A stretch of 64,000 bases of DNA from Candidatus Opimibacter iunctus (GCA_016716665.1 JADJVH010000004.1:310001-374000), one strand, 5' to 3'; counted from the first letter of the stretch, positions 8,962 through 19,012 are shown. The notes: a model not told the origin generated them from the letters alone. Numbers and translations are program-made.

Positions 8962-9906
8962 ATGGAAGAACAAAAAAACGACCAATCCAGGAGAGCATTC
9001 TTTTCGAAGACAGTGCCCGCTGCCATAGGTATGCTCGGGGTAAGCGGGTTATTAGCGGAAGCTTGTAAAGCCCCTGAAGAAGAGGAAGAAAAAGTATCCC
9101 TTCTCGCACCAGATGGCAAACTAGTCCAGGTCAGTAAATCCTCTATCAGCCCGCAGCCCGTTTCCCCACAGGAAGCACGTGAAGGGATACCGGGCAAGAA
9201 ATTTGTCATGGTCATCGACCTCGCCAGGTGCAAGAATGCGCGGCAATGTGTTGCCCAGTGCCAGAAAATGCACAATCAACCTGCAGAAGACGAATGGATA
9301 AAAGTCTTTCTCATGCAGGATAGTGAAGATACTGCACCCTACTGGTTTCCAAAGCCATGCTTCCATTGCAATCAACCTCCCTGTGTAAAGGTTTGCCCGG
9401 TAGGTGCCACCTACAAGCGCACAGACGGTATTGTCCTTGTAGATACAGACAGGTGCATCGGCTGCAAATTCTGTATGACAGCCTGCCCATACTCTTCACG
9501 TGTCTTCCAGTGGAAGGAAGCCCCTAAATCAGCTGAATCGTGCAGTCAGCCCTACTCTCCTGAAACCAGTGTTCCAAGCCGGGTGGGCACCGTAGGAAAA
9601 TGCGATTTCTGTCCGGATATGGCCAGGCAGGGTAAACTACCAGGCTGTGTAACGGGCTGTCCCAATGGCGTGATCTTCTTTGGAGACAAGAATGAAGATA
9701 TCGTCAGCAACGGATCAGAATCATTCCGGTTTAGCGAACTCGTGCATGACCGTGCCGGCTACCATTTTATGGCAGAGTTAGGGACTGAACCAAACGTGTA
9801 TTATCTGCCTCCGGTAGATCGCTTGTTTGACTATGAGAAGGGATTTAATGATCTCTCTGATGAGCAGGTTGAATTTTATAAAAATTCAGTTGTTAAAAAG
9901 CACTAA
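8962..9906 (+). CDS. Tat-exported four-cluster ferredoxin subunit (DmsB/TtrB/HybA-like)
   Basis: Electron-transfer subunit of the complex iron-sulfur molybdoenzyme type. The N-terminus has a twin-arginine motif (SRRAFFSK, residues 9-16) followed by a hydrophobic stretch ending at LLAEAC, so it is probably Tat-exported and perhaps lipid-anchored on the outer face of the inner membrane. Cysteine groups for four [4Fe-4S] clusters are present: CxxxxxCxxxC near 92, CFHCNQPPCVKVCP, CIGCKFCMTACP, and CDFC...CVTGCP. It sits 7 bases before an NrfD-like membrane subunit, its natural quinone-linked partner. No molybdopterin catalytic subunit is next to it, which is unusual. The specific redox substrate is unknown; sulfur compounds are suggested only by the neighbours. 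Confidence 0.85.
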   Translation: MEEQKNDQSRRAFFSKTVPAAIGMLGVSGLLAEACKAPEEEEEKVSLLAPDGKLVQVSKSSISPQPVSPQEAREGIPGKKFVMVIDLARCKNARQCVAQCQKMHNQPAEDEWIKVFLMQDSEDTAPYWFPKPCFHCNQPPCVKVCPVGATYKRTDGIVLVDTDRCIGCKFCMTACPYSSRVFQWKEAPKSAESCSQPYSPETSVPSRVGTVGKCDFCPDMARQGKLPGCVTGCPNGVIFFGDKNEDIVSNGSESFRFSELVHDRAGYHFMAELGTEPNVYYLPPVDRLFDYEKGFNDLSDEQVEFYKNSVVKKH

Positions 9907-9913
9907 ATAGCAT

Positions 9914-11305
9914 ATGAAACTAGATCCAAAATCCGCCAGATCCCTGGAGTTTTTTACTGCCCAGATGGTCCGCATAAGCAGGCCTGGGATGATCGGACTT
10001 GCTGTCATGCTGCTGGTCGTATTTGGAGGGATATATGCCCTCGCTGTCCAAGTCATTGATGGGCACATTGTGACCGGGATGCGCGACAATGTTGTCTGGG
10101 GTATCTATATTGCCAACTTCATTTTCTTCATTGGCATCAGTTATGCAGGGGCCCTCATCTCTGGCATATTACATCTGCTCCGTGTCCCCTGGCGTGCTCC
10201 AATCATCCGGATCGCCGAAATGATAACGGTGATCTCCACTATGATAGGCCCGTCATACATTTTGCTTTGTATGGGCCGCCTGGACAGGTTGCACCATTTA
10301 GCCTTGTATGGCAGAATTCAATCCCCGATATTGTGGGATGTGCTGGCCATTTCCACCTACCTCACAGGCAGCATCATATTCCTTTATCTGGCTTCCATAA
10401 GAGATCTCGCCGCGCTAAGGACATACCCCTTCAAGAGCAAATGGAGGATATGGCTTTACAAGTTCCTGTCCGTCGATTTCAATGGAAATGCTGCTCAAAA
10501 CCAATACCTGGATCGTGCGCTGACGATCATGTCTGCCATCATCATTCCACTTGCCATCCTCGTGCACTCAGTGCTGGCATGGATATTTGGGATGACATTA
10601 CGTCCGGGTTGGCACAGCACCATCTTCGCCCCGTATTTTGTAATTGCAGCAGTTTTCTCCGGCACAGGTGTATTGATTATAGCTATGTGGGTATTCCGGA
10701 AGGTATATCACCTCGAGTCCTATATTACTAAAATCCATTTCAACTACCTCGGAATCATCCTGATGATTCTTGGTGCACTGTACGCCTACTTTACGTTCAG
10801 CGAATACCTGACCAGCTGGTATGGATCAGAAACATGGGAAATGGAAGTGTTGTATAAACTCTTTGATACCAATGAATACTGGTGGTGGTTTTTCTTTGCA
10901 GCCATTCTCGGTGTAGTATTGCCTATCGCCGTGATCCTCTTTCCAAGATTCAGAACGATCAACAGCATCACCGCGGTGTCTGTCATTGCTGTACTGGCAC
11001 TTTGGGTCAAAAGGTACCTGATCATCATACCAACACTGGAAACACCATTGCTCCCATTACAGGATATGAGACCTGAATATATTCATTACAAGGTGACACC
11101 AGTAGAATGGATGCTAACCTTTGCCGGAATAGCTATGTTCTGCCTTCTATTCTTCTTGTTTTCAAAATTCCTGCCGATCGTCAATGTTGTAAAAGTCACT
11201 GAAGACAGAAGCTATGGCGCCTTGCGCCAGATTGTAGCCGACCGAATCATCAAGCGGGAAGTCAAGGCCTTTAAACTGAAGGAACGTCAAAAGTTCGCTC
11301 ACTAA
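9914..11305 (+). CDS. NrfD/PsrC-like integral membrane quinone-interacting subunit
   Basis: A 463-residue polytopic protein with about ten hydrophobic segments, matching the long NrfD family (as in polysulfide reductase and alternative complex III). The early segment NVVWGIYIANFIFFIGISYA and the following LISGILHLLRVPWRAPI are typical of this family. It probably exchanges electrons between the menaquinone pool and the ferredoxin subunit encoded just upstream. The unknown membrane-anchored protein follows after 17 bases, so these three genes look like one transcription unit. Confidence 0.85.
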   Translation: MKLDPKSARSLEFFTAQMVRISRPGMIGLAVMLLVVFGGIYALAVQVIDGHIVTGMRDNVVWGIYIANFIFFIGISYAGALISGILHLLRVPWRAPIIRIAEMITVISTMIGPSYILLCMGRLDRLHHLALYGRIQSPILWDVLAISTYLTGSIIFLYLASIRDLAALRTYPFKSKWRIWLYKFLSVDFNGNAAQNQYLDRALTIMSAIIIPLAILVHSVLAWIFGMTLRPGWHSTIFAPYFVIAAVFSGTGVLIIAMWVFRKVYHLESYITKIHFNYLGIILMILGALYAYFTFSEYLTSWYGSETWEMEVLYKLFDTNEYWWWFFFAAILGVVLPIAVILFPRFRTINSITAVSVIAVLALWVKRYLIIIPTLETPLLPLQDMRPEYIHYKVTPVEWMLTFAGIAMFCLLFFLFSKFLPIVNVVKVTEDRSYGALRQIVADRIIKREVKAFKLKERQKFAH

Positions 11306-11322
11306 TCCATAACTAATTTACT

Positions 11323-12186
11323 ATGAACAGCGGGTTTAAACATATACTCCTGATCCTATCGATCGCCCTGATATCGGCTCATGGTATCATCGCACAGGAA
11401 ACGGAGTTGGCCAATACGAAGCTTCAGGCTGCATACTATAAAGATCAGAACAACCTCGAACGTATAACTGCGAAGCTATTGATCAAGTCTGAGCGCTATG
11501 AGCCATTTGCCAATGCAGAAGTTCACTTCTATAGTGTTAAGGATACGACCAAAACACTCCTTAAAACCATAGTAACCGATGAAAAAGGAGAAGCTACATA
11601 TATACTCGAACCGGATGCAAAAGCTTCTTCTGATTCCACTGGTCAGGTAGTTTTTGCCGTTGAATATGATGGCAATCCCACTTCCGAAAGTGCGTCAAAG
11701 GAAATCATGGTAACGCCAGCCGCCCTGAAAGTCACCTTTTTCCAGGAAGATACTACCAAATTCATCTCCATTGAAGCATTTGAGACTGGTGGTGGAGATA
11801 CGCCCATTCCGATAACAGAAACTGAAATCGGGGTTTTTGTTAAACGAACTTTTAGCTACTTGAATATCGCCAAAGAAGCCACCAATACAGAAGGCAAACT
11901 GATTGTCCCATTCCCGGTAGATATGCCCGGGGATTCTATTGGGGTCCTTACTATCGTAGCGAAGATAGAGGACCACGACCTGTATGGCAATGTTGAAGCC
12001 TGGGGCACGATCAACTGGGCCCGGCCGGTTCCAATTGCAGATGAAGCAAGACGTGGCCTTGGAGATACTGACGCACCACTATGGATGGTATACACGCTGA
12101 TCGTCCTTTTATCGGCGGTTTGGTTTCATTATGCCTATGTCATATTCCTCATTATCAAAATCAAACTGGCAAAACACCATATATAA
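11323..12186 (+). CDS. Exported protein with C-terminal membrane anchor, unknown function
   Basis: A 287-residue protein with an N-terminal signal peptide (core ILLILSIALISA, cleavage after IIAQ), about 210 beta-rich residues that may form two Ig-like or CNA-B-like modules (each ends in a segment like TDEKGEATYIL or TNTEGKLIVPF), and a C-terminal membrane helix (WMVYTLIVLLSAVWFHYAYVIF) with a short basic tail. It would thus be held to the inner membrane facing the periplasm. Its place directly behind the ferredoxin and NrfD genes suggests an accessory subunit of that redox complex. I do not recognise a named family. Confidence 0.65.
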   Translation: MNSGFKHILLILSIALISAHGIIAQETELANTKLQAAYYKDQNNLERITAKLLIKSERYEPFANAEVHFYSVKDTTKTLLKTIVTDEKGEATYILEPDAKASSDSTGQVVFAVEYDGNPTSESASKEIMVTPAALKVTFFQEDTTKFISIEAFETGGGDTPIPITETEIGVFVKRTFSYLNIAKEATNTEGKLIVPFPVDMPGDSIGVLTIVAKIEDHDLYGNVEAWGTINWARPVPIADEARRGLGDTDAPLWMVYTLIVLLSAVWFHYAYVIFLIIKIKLAKHHI

Positions 12187-12257
12187 CTTACCAGTCCCTA
12201 TTTAGGATTGCAGGAATCTATCCTCAAGTCCGTCAATCGGATCTTAAATCCTCGCTT

Positions 12258-13325
12258 ATGGAATATCTCCCTACATATGACTCCATCATTCCGTCTAATT
12301 CCGGAATACCAATGGGAAACAAATTCCAGCATCTCTGGCAACTTGTCGGAAATACACCTATGCTGGAAATTGCCTATCGGTTCAGAGGGGATGTAAGAAA
12401 AATCTATGTCAAATGCGAACACTATAACCTGACCGGTAGCATCAAGGACAGGATGGCATTGTATATCCTTCAACAAGCTTATTCAGATGGCAAGATAAAT
12501 GCGGAAGCTACTATTGTTGAGGCCACCAGTGGCAATACGGGCATCTCCTTCAGCGCCATCGGAAGGGCCCTTGGGCATGATGTCAAAATCATCATGCCGG
12601 CATGGCTCAGCCAGGAACGTATAGATATCATCAGGAGTCTCGGAGCAGAAGTTATCCTGATCAGCAGGGAGGAGGGAGGTTTTCTGGGTAGCATTGCGCT
12701 AAGCCAGAAAATGGCCAGTGAAAATAAATCTGTCTTCCTTCCCAGGCAGTTTGAGAACCTTTACAATTCAGAAGCTCATGAGAAAACGACAGCCCGGGAG
12801 ATCTGGATGCAGATGCAATCTGTAGATATCACCCCTGATGCTTTTGTAGCGGGGGTGGGCACCGGGGGAACAATCATGGGTACTGGGAAATACTTGAGGT
12901 CGAGAAACCCATCCATTCTCATCCATCCACTTGAACCTGCTGAATCACCAACCCTCTCTACAGGACACAAGGTTGGCTCCCATCGCATCCAGGGCATTTC
13001 GGATGAGTTTATTCCAGCAATCGTTAATCTCAAAGTGCTCGATGAAGTGATCCAGGTATCTGATGGTGATTCAATAATCATGGCTCAGAAACTTGCCAGG
13101 CAGCTTGGCCTTGCTGTAGGCATTTCATCAGGTGCCAATATCATCGGCGCGATAAAACTGCAAAACAGGCTGGGCTTTGAAACGTGCAATGTGGTCACCA
13201 TATTCTGTGACAGTAACAAGAAGTACCTGAGCACAGACCTGATGAAGGAGGAACCTGTCAAGGATTCATATCTCTCTCCTGAAGTTGAGTTTTTGGACTA
13301 TCATGCGATCCACCGACTGGCGTGA
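12258..13325 (+). CDS. Cysteine synthase family PLP enzyme
   Basis: Fold-type II PLP enzyme of the cysteine synthase/cystathionine beta-synthase family. Counting from ATG 12312, the PLP-binding Lys is residue 45 in TGSIKDRMA, the substrate loop is TSGNTGI, and the phosphate-binding loop is GVGTGGTIMGTG. ATG 12258 adds 18 residues; ATG 12312 starts right before the family's usual LWQLVGNTPML. The reading frame is open further upstream but overlaps the preceding gene and is not likely translated. It would use O-acetylserine or a similar activated amino acid and sulfide or thiosulfate. The flanking redox genes and YeeE-type transporter fit a role in sulfur assimilation. The exact substrate is inferred, not shown. 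Confidence 0.85.
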   Translation: MEYLPTYDSIIPSNSGIPMGNKFQHLWQLVGNTPMLEIAYRFRGDVRKIYVKCEHYNLTGSIKDRMALYILQQAYSDGKINAEATIVEATSGNTGISFSAIGRALGHDVKIIMPAWLSQERIDIIRSLGAEVILISREEGGFLGSIALSQKMASENKSVFLPRQFENLYNSEAHEKTTAREIWMQMQSVDITPDAFVAGVGTGGTIMGTGKYLRSRNPSILIHPLEPAESPTLSTGHKVGSHRIQGISDEFIPAIVNLKVLDEVIQVSDGDSIIMAQKLARQLGLAVGISSGANIIGAIKLQNRLGFETCNVVTIFCDSNKKYLSTDLMKEEPVKDSYLSPEVEFLDYHAIHRLA

Positions 13326-13483
13326 AGGGCAGAGGGCATAGAGCAGAGGGCAAGTCGTAGCACAGCGAATACTTCGGCTCCGCTCAGCACAAGAATCCCG
13401 CACGCTGCGCAGCCGTAAAGCGGGAGAGCAAGGAGCAAAGGGGATACACCTCACTCACGACTCACGACATACTTACCACTCAT
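13324..13483. repeat. Repeat island C: two heptad arrays around a REP-like motif
   Basis: It starts on the stop codon of the cysteine synthase gene. Array C1 (13324-13351) has four units of the AGAGGGC type. Array C2 (13421-13483) has nine units, changing from CGGGAGA and GCAAGGA to CACGACT, CACGACA and CACTCAT. Between them are the motif ACTTCGGCTCCGCTCAGCAC (13371-13390) and a GC-rich inverted pair TCCCGC/GCGGGA (about 13396-13425). The same combination is found at 25.4, 35.6 and 62.7 kb. Confidence 0.75.
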
Positions 13484-13565
13484 GATTTTAATCAGCCCAC
13501 TTCAGGTTGCAGATCATTTGTAATATCCCACCTCCACGTCAATTTTGCAACATAAATCAAACACC

Positions 13566-14159
13566 ATGATTGAAGTCTATTTTACCTATGTGCGGGATTT
13601 TATAGCCCAACCCTGGCCATGGTATGTGGCGGGACCTTTACTGGCACTGGTGATGTTTGTCCTGTTGTATTTCGGCCATGAATTTGGGATCTCTGAAAAC
13701 TTCCGGCTGATGTGTGCAGCGGATGGCGCTGACAGTATGAATGAATTCTTCAAGATAGACTGGCGCGCCGGGGAATGGAACCTACTGGTGGCTCTCGGAG
13801 CTGTATTTGGGGGTTACCTGGCATCTCATTACTTCATCGGACCTCAGGGCGATATCGCTCATATCAGTGATGCCACGGTAACGTCACTCAATCAGATCAA
13901 CATACAAGTCACCCAGGGAGCGGTGCCACTTGTGCCTGAGTTCCTGGCATGGAAGGCATTACTCACTTGGCAAGGCCTTTTGATGATTGCCGGTGGTGGC
14001 TTTTTGGTAGGCTTCGGTGCACGCTATGCAGGTGGATGTACATCCGGTCATGCCATTAGTGGCCTATCAGCTTTGCAGTTGCCGTCTTTAGTTGCTGTGA
14101 TTGGCTTCTTTATGGGTGGCCTGGTGGTGACCTATTTCATCATTCCATTCCTGTTTTAA
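13566..14159 (+). CDS. YeeE/YedE family transporter, first half (sulfur transport)
   Basis: Membrane protein with about five helices that matches the YeeE/YedE (TsuA-like) family, whose characterised members take up thiosulfate. The signature segment GFGARYAGGCTSGHAISGLS, with its conserved Cys, lies near residues 155-175 and is the pore motif of the family. Here the transporter is divided over two genes, a common Bacteroidota arrangement; the second half starts 21 bases later. ATG 13566 is preferred over an upstream TTG at 13545. With the cysteine-synthase-like gene upstream, import of thiosulfate for cysteine synthesis is a reasonable inference. Confidence 0.85.
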   Translation: MIEVYFTYVRDFIAQPWPWYVAGPLLALVMFVLLYFGHEFGISENFRLMCAADGADSMNEFFKIDWRAGEWNLLVALGAVFGGYLASHYFIGPQGDIAHISDATVTSLNQINIQVTQGAVPLVPEFLAWKALLTWQGLLMIAGGGFLVGFGARYAGGCTSGHAISGLSALQLPSLVAVIGFFMGGLVVTYFIIPFLF

Positions 14160-14180
14160 AATCGCATAAATCCACTTTGT

Positions 14181-14594
14181 ATGAGAATGTCAAGATATAT
14201 ACTGGTTGGTATCCTGTTGGGGTTTATCCTGTATAAGAGCGAAGCAGCTTCATGGTTCAGGATTTATGAAATGTTCAGGTTCCAGAGTTTCCATATGTTC
14301 GGCATCATAGGATCAGCCATCATCTCCGGGATCATCATCGTCCAAATCATCAAGAAGAGACACATCAAGAACCAGGAAGGCCAGGAAATCGTCATTAAAG
14401 ACAAATCCAACACCTATCCGAGATATATCATCGGTGGTTTTATATTCGGCTGTGGCTGGGCGATTGCAGGTGCATGCCCCGCCCCAATGTTTATCTTGCT
14501 AGGCGCAGGCCACACTGTATTTATCGTATATCTGATCGCAGCTATGACCGGCACGTTTGTGTATGGCCTACTAAGGCGTCGCATCCCTCACTAA
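14181..14594 (+). CDS. YeeE/YedE family transporter, second half (DUF6691-like)
   Basis: A 137-residue protein with four predicted helices and the partner motif FGCGWAIAGACPAPMFILLG, which corresponds to the second Cys-containing pore segment of YeeE/YedE transporters. It follows the first half at a 21-base distance on the same strand. Both halves have full, conserved termini, so this is a genuine two-gene transporter and not a frameshifted single gene. It probably pairs with the upstream protein in the inner membrane to move thiosulfate or another small sulfur species. Confidence 0.85.
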   Translation: MRMSRYILVGILLGFILYKSEAASWFRIYEMFRFQSFHMFGIIGSAIISGIIIVQIIKKRHIKNQEGQEIVIKDKSNTYPRYIIGGFIFGCGWAIAGACPAPMFILLGAGHTVFIVYLIAAMTGTFVYGLLRRRIPH

Positions 14595-14787
14595 AGGATA
14601 CCTTTGCTTTAAATAACGAGTTCGAAATGCAGTTCATGCAATATGCTAATGGCCGGATCTCTGCCTTGGCACTTTCATTCTTAATAATGTAATTTTACCA
14701 GGTATTTGATTTAGCATCCCAACAGGCACAGACTCATCCTGTGAAAGCCTGGATGAGATGTTCAACGGATCCAACTATCTGATACCT

Positions 14788-15642
14788 ATGCGACTTTACC
14801 TTGTCCTTACCCTCTTTTTATATTGCGCAGCCAGCGGACTTACACAGGAAGGGATCAAGATCACACCTATAGACCGCACCGGCCATTTGTTCTTCTACTG
14901 GGGATGGAACTGGGATGCCTACAGCAAATCCAATATCACCTTTGAAGGCAACAGCTATCAATTTACCCTGGATCATGTAGCAGCACTTGACAAGCCTAAG
15001 GCCTTTTCCTTAAGCAACTATTTCAATCCAACCGTGGCCACCATCCCTCAGTACAACTTCCGTATCGGGTATTTTTTTAGTCCACATTACGCGATCACCC
15101 TTGGAACGGACCATATGAAATACGTCATGACGAGGGAACAGGTAGTGAACATATCCGGCTATATCTCCGACTCAGGCACCGATTATGACGGGACCTATAT
15201 GAATGATGAAATAATCGTTGCAGGTGACTTCCTGAAATTTGAACATACCGATGGCCTCAACTATATCAATACTGATCTGCGTCGCTTTGACCAACTCTTT
15301 GACCGTCAATCAGTAAACATAAACCTTGTCACAGGAGTTGGAGCAGGAATCCTCGTCCCGAGAACCAACACCACCCTACTGAGTATGGATCGGTATGACG
15401 AATTTCATCTATCTGGCTTTGGTATCAGCGGCATGGCCGGGATCAATGTGACATTTTTCAAGCATTTCTTTCTGCAGTCAGAATTCAAGACCGGATATAT
15501 CAACATGCCTGATATCCGGACTACTGCTTCTGAATCTGATAAAGCAAGCCAGGATTTTATATTCTATCAATTGAATTTCGTCTTTGGTGCAACCCTCTAC
15601 CTGAAACACGAAAAACCGGAAGGTGAATCACCAAAGGAGTAA
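14788..15642 (+). CDS. Outer-membrane beta-barrel-like protein, unknown function
   Basis: A signal peptide (MRLYLVLTLFLYCAASGLTQ) is followed by about 260 residues with the alternating aromatic/polar strands and Gly-turns of outer-membrane barrels (for example YNFRIGYFFSPHYAITLG and FHLSGFGISGMAGINVTFF), ending in FVFGATLYLKH. No named family is recognised. The start at ATG 14788 gives a good signal peptide; ATG 14758 would add ten residues before it. A TACCTTTG box at 14599-14606 and a TAATTTTA at 14691 lie in the 193-base gap upstream and are weak promoter candidates. Confidence 0.6.
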   Translation: MRLYLVLTLFLYCAASGLTQEGIKITPIDRTGHLFFYWGWNWDAYSKSNITFEGNSYQFTLDHVAALDKPKAFSLSNYFNPTVATIPQYNFRIGYFFSPHYAITLGTDHMKYVMTREQVVNISGYISDSGTDYDGTYMNDEIIVAGDFLKFEHTDGLNYINTDLRRFDQLFDRQSVNINLVTGVGAGILVPRTNTTLLSMDRYDEFHLSGFGISGMAGINVTFFKHFFLQSEFKTGYINMPDIRTTASESDKASQDFIFYQLNFVFGATLYLKHEKPEGESPKE

Positions 15643-15706
15643 AGATTTTAGACAAAGGAGATTGGCTGGTCTATACCTGACCTCGATGGCGGGATATCTA
15701 CCCACG

Positions 15707-17710
15707 TCAGTCTACCAAAAAGACATGTGCCTCACTGATTCTTTCGCTGTAAAGATGGATCACATAAGCTCCCGGCAAAATTCCGCGCAATGGAATGATC
15801 ATGGTCTCATCGTTGATGGCATCAGAAATGATACCATGCATGAACATCGAATATCGTATAGCGGGAATACTTTCTTTTCTGAAGATTCAAATGGATAAAA
15901 TCCTTTGCCGGATTGGGAAATAACTGAATGGAAGACAACCCACTCAACAGTGATTCCGTTGAAGTACTCACTTCCTTGCAATTCCTTTTCACAATAAAAG
16001 CGGAATCCAGCCTGCTGAATTCAACACCAATATCCACACCATCAGCGCCAGCCTTCGCGAAGGGACTGCCAGGAGATAATGCATAGTCATGATAATCCGC
16101 TGTCCCATTGTCATAATCGACAAAGCCGACTGCATCCACATCTGCAGGAAAATAATTGTGACTGATGGTACTGAAATCAGTATACCTGGATGCGTTACCT
16201 CCTGTCAGTACATTCCTGTCAAATTGCCTATTTGCATCTGTGACATTGGGAAAATACTGGGCAAAGGTATTGTTGCCCTGTGATTGTCCGGGGCCGTAGA
16301 TCCCCTGGTATCCTCCGTCGGAGATGAAGCTATGCGTCAGGTTATTGGTATAGACAAATGTATCGGACACCTGATAAGCCCAGGTAATCGGTCCGGTCTG
16401 AAAAACAGAATTGTGATCTACTATCGTACTGAGTGGATTGCCTATCTTAAGGAAAGTGCCGTCATTTGGCCCGGCGGTATTGAGATCACCATAGGCTGGA
16501 CCGTTGATGTCATCAAACAGGTTGTTGCTGATCATGATCCTTGCAGAGCGGTTGCTTGGTGCCCCATCTGATCCTGAGAGTGAAATGCCAGCTCCTGCAT
16601 GGCGAATGATATTATTGCTGATCATGACATCGCTCACTTCAGCTTGCGGGGCATTGCCGCCCTCTGTGCGAACGGTCAGGAGTATGGCATATCCACTCTG
16701 TCCGATCGGAAGATCAGCCCAGCAATTTTCCATGATATTGCCATCAAGTAAAACCCGCTTTCCTGTTTTCAATTCAAACAGGTTCTTGATCGTCCAGTGC
16801 TTACCAGCATACTCAGGATGACCGACTCTCCATGACCAGGGTTTATAGAAGTAGTTTTGACGGATCTCGATATCAGAAGGCACCAATCCGGTGATCGCGG
16901 GAGCAGCTCCTCCAAAAAGGATATTTTCACCTGAGGCCTCAAGATAATTGTTAATGATCTTGAAAGGTCCGGGCCCATTGATCCCGGAGATAGCCTGGGC
17001 ATCAAATCCGATGCTGTGAAAATCCGAAATATAAGAGTCTACGATTGCGGCACTGGCACAATCCAACCGGACCCCATACTTCATGATTTCAGCTTCCGTA
17101 TGTCCATGGATATAGCAACGGTCTATAACAAAATGGTGAGGCACCTTACTAAGCGAATTTTGCGATGCCGCACTGGTGCCAAGATTGACAAGCCATAGCT
17201 ATTGACCACAGCCACATCTGCACTGATTTCCACGCCGACCAACCTATAGTGATGTGCGGAAGCTTGCGTCGCAAGGCATGGAATACCGGAAAGATTGTCA
17301 GTAATGATCTTTGGCATCGCACTGGCCTGGTCGGGAAACTGGAAATCTGCAGTAGCTGCAGTCGGGTCAATCCTAACCTCATACTTGGAAAGCAGATCCA
17401 TCCTGGAAGACATCAATACAATCCACTCATCTCCATCACCCTTATCCGGAAGTGTAAATCCTCCATAGAAGACAACTCCTGCATCCAATACAAGCACTGA
17501 TCCTAAAGGCGCTGTATTGATCGCTTGCTGTAGATCGCTGTAATCCCTTCCTTCTGGGCCAACCGTGATTCGTTCATATCCCGAGGTATCGGGAAAGCAC
17601 GTGACAACTTCCTTTGTATCAGGCATCGCAGGCACAAGCTGAGCAAAGCAATCTGCATACGGAGCAAATTGCAACCCCAAAACCATGATAAAGGTCATCC
17701 TGAATTTCAT
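15707..17710 (-). CDS. Secreted parallel beta-helix protein with T9SS sorting domain; two frameshifts
   Basis: A large secreted protein whose middle carries repeated short strands with Asn/Ile ladders (VMISNNIIRHAG, ARIMISNNLFDD), typical of pectate-lyase-like right-handed beta-helices. The signal peptide from ATG 17710 ends near CFAQ. The C-terminus is a type A T9SS sorting domain (IQLFPNPAKDFIHL, then PLRGILPGAYVIHL) that ends at 15707. The frame breaks twice: near 17193, where SYG continues as LVNLGTSAASQ in another frame, and at 15835-15842, where CATG is doubled. Read through both, the protein is complete, about 665 residues. A surface polysaccharide lyase or glycan-binding role is plausible; catalytic residues are not identified. 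It is convergent with the barrel gene. Confidence 0.75.
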
Positions 17711-17816
17711 CGTTAACAAAAGTAATAGTTTGGACCCAAATCGATTATCATGGCGCTTGACCACTGCGATTCAGGTGGGATAATATACAGGCCAAAAAAT
17801 AAATTAACTTCACCCT

Positions 17817-19012
17817 ATGACGGAAGCCAAGCCTACTTTGTCGGTTACAACCAACCGGATATATTCTATAGATGTCCTTCGTGGACTAGTGATGGTCATC
17901 ATGGCGCTTGATCATACGCGGGATTTTTTTCATGCTGAAGCTTTCACACGTGACCCGCTGGATCCGGCCACGACCTCTGTACTGATGTTTTTTACGCGAT
18001 TTATCACCCACTATTGTGCACCGGTCTTTGTCCTTCTGGCTGGCACTTCGATCTATCTTCAGGGCTTGCGTAAGAGCAAATCTGACCTCAGTATATTCCT
18101 GTTCAAGCGCGGCCTGTGGTTGATTTTTGTGGAGGTTGTGCTCATCACATTTGCCTGGACGTTTGACTTCAGCTATTCCGTTTTTATCCTTCAGGTGATC
18201 TGGGCTATCGGCATCTCCATGTTGATCATGGGACTAATGATCAGGCTTCCTTACTGGGCTATACTTATCATCGGGTTGCTCATCGTGACCGGACACAATG
18301 CATTTGACTATGTCGAATCGACACACCAGGGATTCTGGTGGGACCTCTTGCGGAATGGCAATTTTGCTTTTCATGAAATCCTACCCGGCCGTCAGATCAC
18401 CATCATCTATCCATTTGTCCCATGGCTCGGATTGATGATGGTCGGGTATTGTTTCGGAAAGCTCTTCTCCCCTGCAGTAGAACAACCTAAACGCAAAAAA
18501 ATCCTGATGAATACCGGGATCGGATTGATCCTCTTCTTTTTTGCATTAAGGTTTACCAACCTATATGGCAATCCATTTCCGTGGGAGCTACAGGCCAATA
18601 CCACATCGACAATCCTGTCATTTCTCAATGTACACAAGTATCCTCCGTCGCTGCTCTTCTTCTGTATCACCCTTGGTCCTGCACTTATCTTCCTTTCCCT
18701 TTTTGAAAACACACACAACAAACTAACCCGATTCGTTAGTGTGTACGGCCGAGTTCCGTTTTTCTACTATGTACTTCACTTTTATATGCTGCACTTGCTG
18801 TGCATGGCTCTCTTCTTTACGCGGCCATACTTTGCCGAAGGCCTCCAGGTGTCTATGGGATTCCATTCAACTTCCTCATTCCAGGTGAAGGTTACTCCAT
18901 CGGGATTGTATATCTGATATGGATCCTGCTGGTACTCGCCCTGTATCCGCTGTGCAAGTGGTTTAGTGATATGAAGCGGAGGAATGCGCATTGGTGGCTG
19001 AGTTATCTGTGA
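17817..19012 (+). CDS. Heparan-alpha-glucosaminide acetyltransferase-like membrane protein (DUF1624 type); frameshift near its end
   Basis: A polytopic membrane protein of the acyltransferase group related to HGSNAT and YeiB/DUF1624. The N-terminal signature YSIDVLRGLVMVIMALDHTRDFFH (first helix and loop, split here as residues 17-40) is characteristic, with the conserved Asp and His. About ten helices follow. After residue 350 the frame ends early at 18917, but the conserved last helix (SIGIVYLIWILLVLALYPLCKWF) continues in another frame to 19012, so one base is missing at about 18840-18860. It probably transfers acetyl groups to sugars across the inner membrane. The stop codon is already part of heptad array D. 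Confidence 0.75.

Noticed and set aside
12081..12257. Extended N-terminus of the cysteine-synthase-like protein
   Set aside because: It overlaps the upstream gene in another frame and gives a Cys/His-rich sequence unlike the family.
13566..14594. YeeE/YedE halves as one frameshifted gene
   Set aside because: Each half has its own start, stop and complete helices, with a 21-base gap; the two-gene form is known in Bacteroidota.
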